A stretch of 64,000 bases of DNA, from positions 1 to 64,000 of the forward strand of contig JAVBPE010000005.1 of assembly GCA_031549865.1 (NCBI GenBank), written 5' to 3'. Position 1 is the stretch's first letter. Every line of letters begins with the position of its first letter. The notes beneath the pieces were generated by a model. The model ran no database searches, had not been told where the DNA came from, and saw only the letters and a program-made list of their open reading frames with translations. Of the stretch, positions 18,994 to 27,502 are shown one piece after another. Source of the stretch: JAVBPE01 sp031549865 (GTDB lineage Bacteria > Bacillota_I > Bacilli_A > Acholeplasmatales > Anaeroplasmataceae). The position numbers and the translations under genes were made by a program.

Positions 18994-19530
18994 CTAATGT
19001 AATTCTTCTTTATGCGCTTGTTCTTCATTAACTACTTGCGCAATACGTGTAGATGCAGCTGCAGCTAATGCTCCAACTAAATCATCTAAAAAAGTATGGC
19101 AGCATCCATTTTCTTTCCCACGTTCGTTTAATTCATAAACAATTCCTGGTTTATTTACATCAATATCACCAAAGTTTGTTCTACCAATTGCTCCATAGTT
19201 GCCAGCTAATTCTAAACCTAAAACTTCATCAACACCAAATAAACCCAAATCGTAGTTAATGATGTCTTGAATTGGACCTTCGAATTTACCTTCTTCAGCT
19301 AAACGATCAATTTCAGCACCTAATTGAATTGCATGAAAGCAATCACGATATGATAAAATTCTAAGTACTGAATCAACAGCTAACTGATACGGAATATTAG
19401 GACTATACTTCGATTGCTGCGTATGAGCAATTTTCGCTACATCATCAACTGTTACTCCACGTTTCAATAAAATTTCAATGTTCATTCTACGCATTTCTTC
19501 TTGAGAAAATACTAATTTTGGTTCTTTCAT
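18994..19530 (-). CDS. pgpA: Phosphatidylglycerophosphatase A family protein (PgpA/YutG type)
   Basis: 178 aa. Expected to dephosphorylate phosphatidylglycerophosphate to phosphatidylglycerol. Conserved blocks: GRTNFGDIDVNKPGIV (about 125-140) and HTFLDDLVGALAAA (about 145-158). No clear membrane helices, like the YutG-type soluble subgroup, so the exact substrate is less certain than the family. Own consensus promoter in the tail of fmt, SD AGAGGTGA. The HD-GYP-like gene follows after 6 nt. Confidence 0.8.
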   Translation of the reverse strand: MKEPKLVFSQEEMRRMNIEILLKRGVTVDDVAKIAHTQQSKYSPNIPYQLAVDSVLRILSYRDCFHAIQLGAEIDRLAEEGKFEGPIQDIINYDLGLFGVDEVLGLELAGNYGAIGRTNFGDIDVNKPGIVYELNERGKENGCCHTFLDDLVGALAAAASTRIAQVVNEEQAHKEELH

Positions 19531-19563
19531 TCGTTCACCTCTAAACTGTCATAATTTGTTTAT

Positions 19564-19592
19564 ATTATAACATAATATAATGATTTAATCAA
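19564..19592 (-). promoter_or_regulatory. Internal promoter before pgpA
   Basis: Minus-strand TTGATT (19587-19592), exactly 17 nt, TATAAT (19564-19569). The -35 overlaps the fmt stop codon. It would allow pgpA to metK to be transcribed independently of the riboswitch before priA. Confidence 0.75.
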
Positions 19593-20500
19593 ATTAGACG
19601 ATCCCCTATTTTTATTAATCTTTGACCATTTAGAAAATCTTTTGCCTTCATCACGTTTTTACCAGCAGGCTTAATCTCGATTAATGAAATTGCTTTATCC
19701 TTTGTCTTAATTACAATTTCTTTATTCAAGCTAATTATCTCACCTGCTAAAGCCTCACTATTATCATCAACAATTATAGATGAATATACTTTTATAATAT
19801 TTCCATTTATTTCAAAGTAAGCTCCTGGTTCCATTGCTAAACCTCTTATTTGATTAAATACTTCTTTACTAGTTTTAGTAAAGTCAATTTTTTCTTCTTC
19901 TTTACTTAAATTTGGAGCATATGTAACTAGTGCTTCATCTTGCGGTATTCCTAAATTTTCTTCATTAATAATACTTATAATATTATCCATTAAAAGTCTA
20001 CATCCTACAATACTTAACTTTTCAAAGATGGTTTCATTATTATCAATATCTAATATCTTTACTTTTTCCTGAGCATATATTTTTCCACTATCCATTTTTT
20101 TAACCATTTCCATAATAGTTACACCACTATACTCTTCTCCATCAATTATAGATCTTTGAATAGGTGCACCACCCCTATATTTTGGCAAAATTGAACCATG
20201 AATATTAATACATTTTTTAAACGAATCTAGTAGTAATTTTGGAACGATTTGTCCATAAGCTGCCGTTATTAAAATATCAGCATTAACATCTAATATTTTA
20301 GTATAATCTGTTTTGATATTTAATGGCTGAAAAACTTCAATTCCAAGTTCTATAGCCTTTTCTTTAACTTTTGAATAAACTGGTTTCCCTTTTCTATAAG
20401 TATCCGGTTGACTTACAACCAAAAGCACTTCATATTTTTGATTCAATGCTTCTAATGTTTTTACTCCAAACTTTGGAGTACCCATAAATACAATTTTCAT
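19589..20500 (-). CDS. fmt: Methionyl-tRNA formyltransferase
   Basis: Formylates initiator Met-tRNA with 10-formyl-tetrahydrofolate. 303 aa; N-terminal formyltransferase fold starting MKIVFMGTP, with catalytic/substrate block INIHGSILPKYRGGAPIQ, and a C-terminal OB-like domain. Starts one base after the priA stop, the conserved priA-fmt pair of Firmicutes; def is not between them. Depends on folate, whose importer gene folT lies just upstream of priA. Confidence 0.96.
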   Translation of the reverse strand: MKIVFMGTPKFGVKTLEALNQKYEVLLVVSQPDTYRKGKPVYSKVKEKAIELGIEVFQPLNIKTDYTKILDVNADILITAAYGQIVPKLLLDSFKKCINIHGSILPKYRGGAPIQRSIIDGEEYSGVTIMEMVKKMDSGKIYAQEKVKILDIDNNETIFEKLSIVGCRLLMDNIISIINEENLGIPQDEALVTYAPNLSKEEEKIDFTKTSKEVFNQIRGLAMEPGAYFEINGNIIKVYSSIIVDDNSEALAGEIISLNKEIVIKTKDKAISLIEIKPAGKNVMKAKDFLNGQRLIKIGDRLI

Positions 20501-20501
20501 T

Positions 20502-22835
20502 TTATAACCTCCTTATATCAATATAAATGTCTTTCATCTTTTGACTTACTTCATTTATATAAGTAATTTTTTCTTCACAAAGACTATCAAGTATTTTAAT
20601 GTGAATAGTAAAACTATAAAAATTTTTCTTTTTAAAAATAACTGATTCAGTTGGACCATAAACGATTGAGGTCGTTTCATTTAAATCTAAAACAATATTC
20701 TTGGCATAATTATAAGCAATACTTGCATCAAGCGATGAAATTTCAATTTCAATTAGTCTAGTAAAAGGCGGATTTAACGCCATTTTTCTTCTTTTGATTT
20801 CATAATCATAAAAACCATCATAATCATGTTCTTGAGCTTTTGTTATACTTTCATGTGACACACTATAACTTTGAATTATTACTTCACCTTTTTCTTTTGC
20901 ACGTCCTGCTCTACCTGATACTTGCTCTAAAATTGAATAACATTTTTCTGCAGAATCATATGACGGATATTTAAGAGCTATATCAGCATTTATAACACCA
21001 ACTAAAGTTACATTAGGAAAATCTAATCCCTTAGCTATCATTTGAGTTCCAACTAATATATCAGCCTCATTATTTAAAAATGATTGATATATTTCTTCAT
21101 GCGAATTCTTTTTTCTTGTCGTATCATTATCCATTCTAAGAACGCGTGCATGGGGCAATAATACCTGTAATTCTTCAACTATTTTTTCTGTTCCACTTCC
21201 AACAAAACGTATTTTACTTGAATTACATTTTGGACATGAAACCACATTATCCTCTTCATAACCACAATAATGACATTTTAATTTGTTATCATGCTTATGA
21301 TATGTAAGTGATATATCGCAAGCTGGACATTTAATTTCTTCTCCACATTCCCTACACATGACGAATGAAGCAAAACCTCTTCTATTTAAAAACAGTATAG
21401 TTTGAGCTTTATTATTAAAATTTGTTATTATTTTTTCTTGTAGTTTCTTAGAAAAAACACTTTTATTACCTTTTTGTAATTCTACTCGCATATCAACAAT
21501 ATCAACATCTGGTAGACTTACACCCAGTGGTCGTTTATTTAATCTTAATAATTCATAATCACCTTCAAGTGCATTAAAATAATCATTAACCTTTGGGGTA
21601 GCACTTCCAAGTATTAATGGACACTTATGAGTAACACTACGGTATTTGGCAACTTCTATGGCACTATATTTAGGATTACTATCAAACTGAACATATGAAT
21701 CTTCATGACATTCATCAATTATTATAACTCCTAAATTTTTAAGTGGAGCAAATATTGCGCTTCTTGCTCCAACTACTATATGGCATTTATCTTCTAATAT
21801 TTTTCGCCATTCATCATATTTTTCGCCTATTGATAATCTTGAATGAAGTATTGCAACTTCATCTTTAAATCTACCTTTAAATCTTTGAACAACTTGAGGT
21901 GTAAGTCCAATTTCAGGAACTAATAAAATTGCTGTTTTTTTATTTTTTAAAATCTCTTCAATAATCTCTAAATAAACTTCTGTTTTTCCACTTCCAGTAA
22001 CACCATGAAGTAGAAATGTTTTAGTTTCATTAAATGAATTTTTTATTTTTAGAAAAGCATTTTTTTGTTCTAAATTTAAATTTACTTTTTTATTAGGATA
22101 TTTAATTTTATTATATACTTCTCTATATATTTCTTTTTCATAAATAGAAACTATTTTTTTAGATTCTAAGTTATTAATAACCGTTCTTGAATACCCTAAT
22201 TCATTAATTAAATCTAAATAAGAAATATCTTCATCAATTTCTAATAAATAATTAATTAATTCCATACCTTTTTTTGATCCTGGATTTATTGATTCATCAA
22301 TCAATGAAACCATTTTAATAGTTTTAGCTTTTGCATTATCATATATTTGATCAACTAACTCAATATCACCTTTTTTAATGGCTTCTTTTATATCAATCAA
22401 ATATGGATCTAAATCTGAATTAAATATTACTTCTTTTTTAGTTTTAAAATAATTATTTAATTCAATTGAATCAGTATTATTTTTTAATATTAATTTTTTC
22501 TTATATTTAACTTTTAGTGCTGTTGGAAGCATTGTATTTAAGCATGAAATATAAAATGAATAATTATCCTTAGCCATTTGATATGTTAAATTAACAAACT
22601 CTTCATTTAGTGGTTTTATTAAATCGATTATTTCTATAACATCTTTAATTTTTTTTACATCATATTCTGTAGTTTCACTTATTTTAACAACAAAACCCAT
22701 GACACTTCGCGATCCGAATGAAACTTTAACTCGGTGGCCAATTTCGAGAACATTTTCATATTTTAAAGGAATATGATAATCATATGTTCTATTAACTTGA
22801 TTATTTATTATATCCAAAATTATCGACGCATACAT
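20502..22835 (-). CDS. priA: Primosomal replication restart helicase PriA
   Basis: 3'-5' DNA helicase that reloads the replisome at stalled forks. 777 aa: N-terminal DNA-binding domain, Walker A HGVTGSGKTEVY, DExH box written DECHEDSY (about residue 372; DEEH is usual), eight zinc cysteines between the helicase lobes (CRECGEEIKCPAC, CHYCG, CPKC) and QMIAKGLDFPNVTLVG plus QVSGRAGR in lobe 2. SD GGAGG before ATG. Transcribed from a promoter at 22984-23012 through a SAM-clan riboswitch, an unexpected control for a replication gene. Confidence 0.96.
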   Translation of the reverse strand: MYASIILDIINNQVNRTYDYHIPLKYENVLEIGHRVKVSFGSRSVMGFVVKISETTEYDVKKIKDVIEIIDLIKPLNEEFVNLTYQMAKDNYSFYISCLNTMLPTALKVKYKKKLILKNNTDSIELNNYFKTKKEVIFNSDLDPYLIDIKEAIKKGDIELVDQIYDNAKAKTIKMVSLIDESINPGSKKGMELINYLLEIDEDISYLDLINELGYSRTVINNLESKKIVSIYEKEIYREVYNKIKYPNKKVNLNLEQKNAFLKIKNSFNETKTFLLHGVTGSGKTEVYLEIIEEILKNKKTAILLVPEIGLTPQVVQRFKGRFKDEVAILHSRLSIGEKYDEWRKILEDKCHIVVGARSAIFAPLKNLGVIIIDECHEDSYVQFDSNPKYSAIEVAKYRSVTHKCPLILGSATPKVNDYFNALEGDYELLRLNKRPLGVSLPDVDIVDMRVELQKGNKSVFSKKLQEKIITNFNNKAQTILFLNRRGFASFVMCRECGEEIKCPACDISLTYHKHDNKLKCHYCGYEEDNVVSCPKCNSSKIRFVGSGTEKIVEELQVLLPHARVLRMDNDTTRKKNSHEEIYQSFLNNEADILVGTQMIAKGLDFPNVTLVGVINADIALKYPSYDSAEKCYSILEQVSGRAGRAKEKGEVIIQSYSVSHESITKAQEHDYDGFYDYEIKRRKMALNPPFTRLIEIEISSLDASIAYNYAKNIVLDLNETTSIVYGPTESVIFKKKNFYSFTIHIKILDSLCEEKITYINEVSQKMKDIYIDIRRL

Positions 22836-22847
22836 AATATTCCTCCT

Positions 22848-22880
22848 TTAAAACAAAATAAGACCATGCATGATGGTCTT
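22848..22880 (-). terminator. Regulatory terminator of the priA leader
   Basis: AAGACCAT pairs with ATGGTCTT around CATGC, then a T-rich tail. Its 5' arm can instead pair with ATGATGGT at 22888-22895 at the end of the aptamer, so it is mutually exclusive with an antiterminator. Confidence 0.8.
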
Positions 22881-22884
22881 ATAA

Positions 22885-22976
22885 TTTACCATCATACAAG
22901 ATTTAGCACCACACCGAATTGGTAGGTTGCTGCAGGTTACGAGCTTGTCTCTAGCCTGCTCACTATGGTCTATAGT
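22885..22976 (-). ncRNA. SAM-clan (S-box-like) riboswitch before priA
   Basis: On the minus strand: GCAGG paired with CCTGC enclosing a K-turn-like internal loop, then the S-box core AGCAACC, a short ACC/GGT hairpin and GTGGTGCTAAATC, the hallmark of SAM-I/SAM-IV aptamers. P1 can form from GACCAT (22965-22970) and ATGATGGT (22888-22895). The latter also complements ACCATCAT (22870-22877), the 5' arm of the terminator. With ligand, P1 holds this strand and the terminator forms, so the expected behaviour is repression by SAM. The exact subclass (SAM-I, SAM-IV or the SAM-I/IV variant) is not certain. Confidence 0.75.
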
Positions 22977-22983
22977 ATAATTT

Positions 22984-23012
22984 ATTATATCTTAAAAATC
23001 TTTAAATGACAA
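22984..23012 (-). promoter_or_regulatory. Promoter of the priA leader
   Basis: Minus-strand TTGTCA (23007-23012), 17-nt spacer, TATAAT (22984-22989). Transcription would start near 22977, at the 5' edge of the aptamer. Confidence 0.75.
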
Positions 23013-24176
23013 TTAAAACAATGTAATATTTTCACTTATTCTGCTATCTAAAAAGTGAGATTGACTTAATGCTTTGGCTACTGCTTTAAAGACTATAAAT
23101 AGCGCTATTGTTTGTGGTAATAAATAAACAAGGTTTTTAGGAAGTGACGTAACTAATAAATACGTTTTAAAACCCTCAATATTCATTCCCATCAACATGG
23201 CATACCATATTGATCCTAGTAAAACATTAACAAATAAATTTACAATGATACGGGCAAATAATACTTTAGAAAATGTTACTTTTGTTCGATAAAAACATAA
23301 TCCATAAGTAAATCCTGCAAGCATTGCATTTAAAGTATATCCAAAAAAGAAATTTCCATCAGGGAATAACATAAATCCTAATGTATCAGATATAAAACCC
23401 ATTATTAAAGCTCCAATTGGTCCAATAGTCATTCCGCCAATTGCAAAAAATAAATACCCTAAACTTATTCCGAGGTTGCCAAATCCAGATGGCAATGGAA
23501 TAGCTTTTGCAATCATCATAAACGCTAATAAAATAGCCATAATAACCATATTTTTAATTTTTTTAAGCTCTAATGATGATAATATCCAATATTTTTTATG
23601 AAATGGAGTATTGAATATTGTTTCATTATCATGTATTCTAATTATTTCTTTATTTTTATTTATACAAAACAATATTAATAAATATATTGTATGCAAAAAC
23701 CCTAAAATAGCTATCCCTAATAAACCCATTAAATATTGATTTACTTCGCCAGTAATATATAAACCATTATTAATATAATTCAAATTTAAGTCCGTAAATA
23801 AATAACTAACAAATTTTGTAAATCTTGCGTCTTTAGAATCAAACATACTTCTATTTGATGACACCGTGTAGTATTCACCGTTATAGGTTATTACTATATC
23901 ATCTTTTATTTTAGAAGCACTTAAATAATCTAATAAAGGCTCCCCTTTAGATGATAAAACTTTGTCTTTTGATGATTCTATTAAATCTTCATCATAATAA
24001 CGAGTAAAATCATAATTGACTTCACTAAGTTCAAAATCCATATTATATCTCACATTATTTGGATTAATTATTTGATTAGTAATCAAAAACATTGTTAAAA
24101 ATCCAATAATTGAAATAATAAAATACATGAATTTCGATTTAAAGCATAAAACAAAAAACCTCTTAAAATTTTCCAT
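23013..24176 (-). CDS. folT: Folate ECF transporter S component FolT with N-terminal extension
   Basis: Substrate-binding membrane subunit that works with the shared EcfA/EcfA'/EcfT module (not in this window) to import folate. Residues about 206-387 form the six-helix FolT core, with GFGNLGISLGYLFFAIGG, GPIGALIMGFISDTLGF and FFFGYTLNAMLAGFTYGL. Unusual is the first 200 residues: a helix (16-33), a polar extracytoplasmic segment of about 115 residues, a second helix (148-171) and a short cytosolic linker. Typical FolT proteins of about 170-180 aa lack this. The tetrahydrofolate riboswitch before the gene confirms the folate assignment. SD AGGAGGT is sequestered in a hairpin. Confidence 0.9.
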   Translation of the reverse strand: MENFKRFFVLCFKSKFMYFIISIIGFLTMFLITNQIINPNNVRYNMDFELSEVNYDFTRYYDEDLIESSKDKVLSSKGEPLLDYLSASKIKDDIVITYNGEYYTVSSNRSMFDSKDARFTKFVSYLFTDLNLNYINNGLYITGEVNQYLMGLLGIAILGFLHTIYLLILFCINKNKEIIRIHDNETIFNTPFHKKYWILSSLELKKIKNMVIMAILLAFMMIAKAIPLPSGFGNLGISLGYLFFAIGGMTIGPIGALIMGFISDTLGFMLFPDGNFFFGYTLNAMLAGFTYGLCFYRTKVTFSKVLFARIIVNLFVNVLLGSIWYAMLMGMNIEGFKTYLLVTSLPKNLVYLLPQTIALFIVFKAVAKALSQSHFLDSRISENITLF

Positions 24177-24179
24177 ATA

Positions 24180-24199
24180 GACCTCCTAGTTAAGAGATC
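24180..24199 (-). promoter_or_regulatory. Hairpin sequestering the folT ribosome binding site
   Basis: GATCTC (complement of 24194-24199) can pair with GAGGTC (complement of 24180-24185), which contains the SD of folT. This suggests translational control by the riboswitch; the competing structure is not obvious by eye. Confidence 0.45.
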
Positions 24200-24212
24200 C
24201 ACTATAATTATA

Positions 24213-24310
24213 TTACAGCGGACGCGCCGATTCACCGCCACAGTTTTTTGTGTTCGTCATTACCCGACTTCCCATGGTAAAGCACTTAACGCAAATCAGC
24301 TACTCTGTTT
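24213..24310 (-). ncRNA. Tetrahydrofolate (THF) riboswitch
   Basis: The minus strand matches the THF aptamer closely: P1 ACAG/CTGT, AGTAG, GATT-GCGTTAAGTG, TGGGAAGTCG, GACGAACAC, GGCGGTGAATC and CGTCCGCTGT in the same order and spacing as the folT/folE leaders of Firmicutes. It stands directly upstream of folT. Confidence 0.93.
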
Positions 24311-24319
24311 TTCTAGTTA

Positions 24320-24348
24320 AGTATAATATAATAAAAATAGAAAATCAA
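24320..24348 (-). promoter_or_regulatory. Promoter of the folT leader
   Basis: Minus-strand TTGATT (24343-24348), 17-nt spacer, TATACT (24320-24325), ending 10 nt before the aptamer. A second possible promoter lies upstream (TTGACA 24426-24431, 17 nt, TTTAAT 24403-24408). Confidence 0.65.
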
Positions 24349-24455
24349 TATAAATACGAAATATAGTTTTTTTTAGCTTTAATTATCATAAAATTGTAGT
24401 TAATTAAATTTCATTTGCATAGTATTGTCAAAAAAAATCATTTTTTTAAATGAAA

Positions 24456-25199
24456 TTATATTTTCATAACTTTATAATTCTTATTATTATATGAACTATT
24501 CTTCCAATTAATAGAACCTACTATTTCATTCAATTTATTATCAAATACTCTACAGTGGTTAAAATTATAATTTTTAGTTAATCGAAGATATTTATCACTT
24601 TCTGATTCTACGTATGGCTGATAGTCATCAGATTGTTCGATGATTTTTTTAATATTTTCATATTCGTTGATTTCTTCTTTAGTAAATTCAAGTATTTTTT
24701 TCGCACCATACTTTTTTCTTTTAAATAGACGTTTACTTTGTAATCTTCTTTTTTTCTTAAAAGTACCATTAGGTATTTCTAAATATTCAATTGACAATTC
24801 TTTGTTTGATAGTTTATTAAGATAAAAATAAATATCCTCAAATAATACTTCTAGTCCTTTGTCTTCATAATTAAAAAATCTTATTCCTAGATATTTCTTC
24901 ATATTTTTATTCAAAGACTCTTTGGAGCCGTAATAAAAATAAAACTTAATAAATATTTTTTCTTTTAAGACACCAATTTTTATATATGTATCCGTAATAC
25001 ATATTTCTGATATTTCACAATCTTCTTCTGTCGTATAAATTATTTCAAATTTTTTATTTCTTCCTTCGATAAATTCAACTTCTTCAATTGGTAATATTGA
25101 CTTTACCTTCTTCGTAAATTTTGTTTCTTTTTCTTCATTACCAATCTCATTTTCAAAATACTTCAGTATTTTTTTAGGCATTAGATATTCTTTTATCAT
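24456..25199 (-). CDS. Protein of unknown function
   Basis: 247 aa, not recognised. Cytosolic by appearance: no signal peptide or membrane helix, many Lys and Glu. An N-terminal alpha/beta region (1-150) includes a beta-rich part (EISEICITDTYIKIGVLKEK). A very basic stretch lies at about 147-168 (KKKRRLQSKRLFKRKKYGAKK), then an acidic helix and a short C-terminal part ending with Lys-Ile. The basic stretch could touch nucleic acid, an inference. Divergent from the marR gene, AGAGGGG before ATG. Only an A/T hairpin with eight T (24425-24455) follows as a weak terminator. Confidence 0.7.
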   Translation of the reverse strand: MIKEYLMPKKILKYFENEIGNEEKETKFTKKVKSILPIEEVEFIEGRNKKFEIIYTTEEDCEISEICITDTYIKIGVLKEKIFIKFYFYYGSKESLNKNMKKYLGIRFFNYEDKGLEVLFEDIYFYLNKLSNKELSIEYLEIPNGTFKKKRRLQSKRLFKRKKYGAKKILEFTKEEINEYENIKKIIEQSDDYQPYVESESDKYLRLTKNYNFNHCRVFDNKLNEIVGSINWKNSSYNNKNYKVMKI

Positions 25200-25278
25200 A
25201 TAATCCCCTCTTTCATATCTATTTTACACTTTTTTACTGTTGCTTAAATATGCTTTTTTTTATGAAAACGTATTACAT

Positions 25279-25307
25279 TTGACTTTAAATCATTGAAATA
25301 ATATAAT
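25279..25307 (+). promoter_or_regulatory. Promoter of the marR-ABC exporter operon
   Basis: TTGACT (25279-25284), 17-nt spacer, TATAAT (25302-25307), close to the sigma-A consensus. Confidence 0.85.
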
Positions 25308-25312
25308 TAATA

Positions 25313-25332
25313 ATAGTTTGAATTCAAACTAT
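25313..25332. promoter_or_regulatory. Perfect palindromic operator, probably for the MarR protein
   Basis: A 20-bp perfect inverted repeat, ATAGTTTG-AATT-CAAACTAT, starting 5 nt after the -10 and so covering the start of transcription. Its length and position fit a MarR dimer site giving autorepression. Confidence 0.8.
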
Positions 25333-25343
25333 CGAGGTAATAA

Positions 25344-25775
25344 ATGAAAAAAGAACCATTAGGAAAAAGCATAAACATTTTATCTAAACTTATTAAAAAA
25401 ACAATTGATAATAATTTGGCAAAATATAATATTACTATGGAACAATCACGATTTTTAATGTTTTTAGAAAAAAATCAAAATAATGCCATATATCAAAAAG
25501 ATTTATGTGATTCTTTTCATACAACAAAAGGATCTGTTTCTATATTGTTAAATAATTTAGAAAATAATAATTTAATAAAAAGAGAAATAGGAAATGATGC
25601 TCGATTAAGAGAAATAAAAATAACAACTGAAGGTTTAAATTTATTAGTTTTAGTAAAAAATGAATTAGATAAGAATGAATTAAAAATGATTAATAATTTT
25701 AATGAGGAAGAAACCGAAATGCTTTATTCATTAATAAAAAAATTAATTGATAATATTAAAGAGGTAAGTGTATGA
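25344..25775 (+). CDS. MarR family transcriptional regulator
   Basis: 143 aa winged-helix regulator. Recognition region about 55-90 (QKDLCDSFHTTKGSVSILLN) followed by the wing (NLIKREIGNDARLREIKIT), with dimerising helices at both ends. First gene before two ABC exporter subunits; its UGA stop overlaps the next ATG (ATGA). A perfect palindrome covers its start site, so it probably represses its own operon until a drug or metabolite binds. Confidence 0.92.
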   Translation: MKKEPLGKSINILSKLIKKTIDNNLAKYNITMEQSRFLMFLEKNQNNAIYQKDLCDSFHTTKGSVSILLNNLENNNLIKREIGNDARLREIKITTEGLNLLVLVKNELDKNELKMINNFNEEETEMLYSLIKKLIDNIKEVSV

Positions 25776-27502
25776 TTAAAACATTAGCAAAAAGTATTAA
25801 AGAATATAAAAAAGAAACTATTTTATCACCAGTGTTTATTGCTTTTGAAGTTATATTAGATGTTCTTATTCCCTTTACAATGGCACTTGTTATTGACAAT
25901 GGCGTTAAAAAAGGTGATATGAATTATATTTATATTATGGGTAGTATTATGATTGTTATTGCCCTTTTATCTTTGTTTTTTGGAATTGGTTCTGCAAAAT
26001 ATGCCGCCAAAGCAAGTGCTGGTTTTGCTAAAAACTTACGAAAAGATATGTTTAATTCAATTCAAGATTATTCTTTTTCAAACATTGATAAATTTTCAAA
26101 TGCCAGTTTAGTAACAAGAATGACTACTGATGTTAGTAACGTTCAATTATCATTTCAAATGTTAATTAGAATAATGATTAGAGCACCATTTATGATTATA
26201 TTTGCTTTTGGAGCAACAATAGCGATCAATTTTAAATTATCACTTATATTTGCTGCTACTATTCCATTTTTAGGTATCGCATTATTTTTAATAATAAAAT
26301 TTGCTATGCCAAACTTTAAAAAATTATTTAAAAAATATGATGATGTAAATATGATAGTTGGGGAAAACTTACGTGGTATTAGAACCGTTAAATCATTTGT
26401 GCGTGAAGATGAACAAATAAAACAATTTAAAAAAGAGAGTAAAGCTGAGCGTGATTATGCGATTAAAGCAGAACGTTTAGTTACTTGGAATGGACCAATT
26501 TTACAATTCACAATATTCGCTTGTATTATTTTAATATCTTTATTTGGCTCAAAATTTGTAATTAGTGAAGAATTAAGCACTGGTAATATGCTAAGTTTTT
26601 ACACATATATTTTCCAAATAATGATGAATCTAATGAATCTAAGTATGGTTTTAGTAATGTTTGCAATGTCTAAACCTAGCGGAATGAGAATTGTTGAAGT
26701 ATTAAATGAAGAAAGTGATATTAAAAATAATATTAATCCTATAAAAGAAGTAATTGATGGATCAATAATATTTAGAAATGTTAATTTTTCATATAAAGAA
26801 AATAGAATGGTTTTAAATAACATAAATCTTGATATAAAATCTGGACAAGTTGTTGGAATAATTGGGGGAACAGGTAGTTCAAAATCTTCTTTAGTAAACT
26901 TAATATCTAGACTATATGATGTAACTAGTGGAGAAATTTTTGTTGGTGGAATAAACGTTAAAAATTATGACATTGAATCTTTAAGGAATAAAGTTTCAGT
27001 GGTATTACAAAAAAATGTTTTATTTAGTGGGACTATTAGAGAAAATCTTTTATGGGGTAATAAATTTGCGACTGATGAAGAAATAGAAAAAGCCACTAAA
27101 TCTGCTCAAGCTTATGATTTCATTATGGCGTTTCCAGATAACTATAATACCTTAATAGACCAAGGAGGCACAAATGTCAGTGGGGGACAACGCCAAAGAC
27201 TATGTATAGCCCGTGCTTTATTAAAAGATCCTAAAGTTATTATCTTAGATGATTCTACTTCTGCTGTTGATACTAAAACAGATGCATTAATAAGAAAAGC
27301 CTTTAAAAATGATATTCCAAATGTTACTAAAATAATTATTGCTCAAAGAATATCTTCGGTTGAAGATGCCGATCAAATTATTGTTCTTGATAAGGGGAAC
27401 ATTAATGGAATTGGAACACATCAAGAATTATTGGCTAATAATCTAATATATAAAGAAGTTTATGAATCTCAACAAAAAGGAGTTGGTAATAATGCAAAAT
27501 AA
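25772..27502 (+). CDS. ABC exporter subunit with degenerate ATP site (heterodimer partner 1)
   Basis: 576 aa: six membrane helices (1-300) and a nucleotide-binding domain. Walker A reads GGTGSSKSS (about 363-371) with Ser replacing the usual third Gly. The signature NVSGGQRQRL is intact (about 468). In Walker B the catalytic Glu is Asp (VIILDDSTSAVD), and the switch His is Gln (IIIAQRISSV). These changes mark the non-hydrolysing half of heterodimeric exporters such as BmrC or TM287. Exports hydrophobic compounds or drugs as an inferred role. Coupled to marR and overlapping partner 2 by 11 nt. Confidence 0.92.
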   Translation: MIKTLAKSIKEYKKETILSPVFIAFEVILDVLIPFTMALVIDNGVKKGDMNYIYIMGSIMIVIALLSLFFGIGSAKYAAKASAGFAKNLRKDMFNSIQDYSFSNIDKFSNASLVTRMTTDVSNVQLSFQMLIRIMIRAPFMIIFAFGATIAINFKLSLIFAATIPFLGIALFLIIKFAMPNFKKLFKKYDDVNMIVGENLRGIRTVKSFVREDEQIKQFKKESKAERDYAIKAERLVTWNGPILQFTIFACIILISLFGSKFVISEELSTGNMLSFYTYIFQIMMNLMNLSMVLVMFAMSKPSGMRIVEVLNEESDIKNNINPIKEVIDGSIIFRNVNFSYKENRMVLNNINLDIKSGQVVGIIGGTGSSKSSLVNLISRLYDVTSGEIFVGGINVKNYDIESLRNKVSVVLQKNVLFSGTIRENLLWGNKFATDEEIEKATKSAQAYDFIMAFPDNYNTLIDQGGTNVSGGQRQRLCIARALLKDPKVIILDDSTSAVDTKTDALIRKAFKNDIPNVTKIIIAQRISSVEDADQIIVLDKGNINGIGTHQELLANNLIYKEVYESQQKGVGNNAK

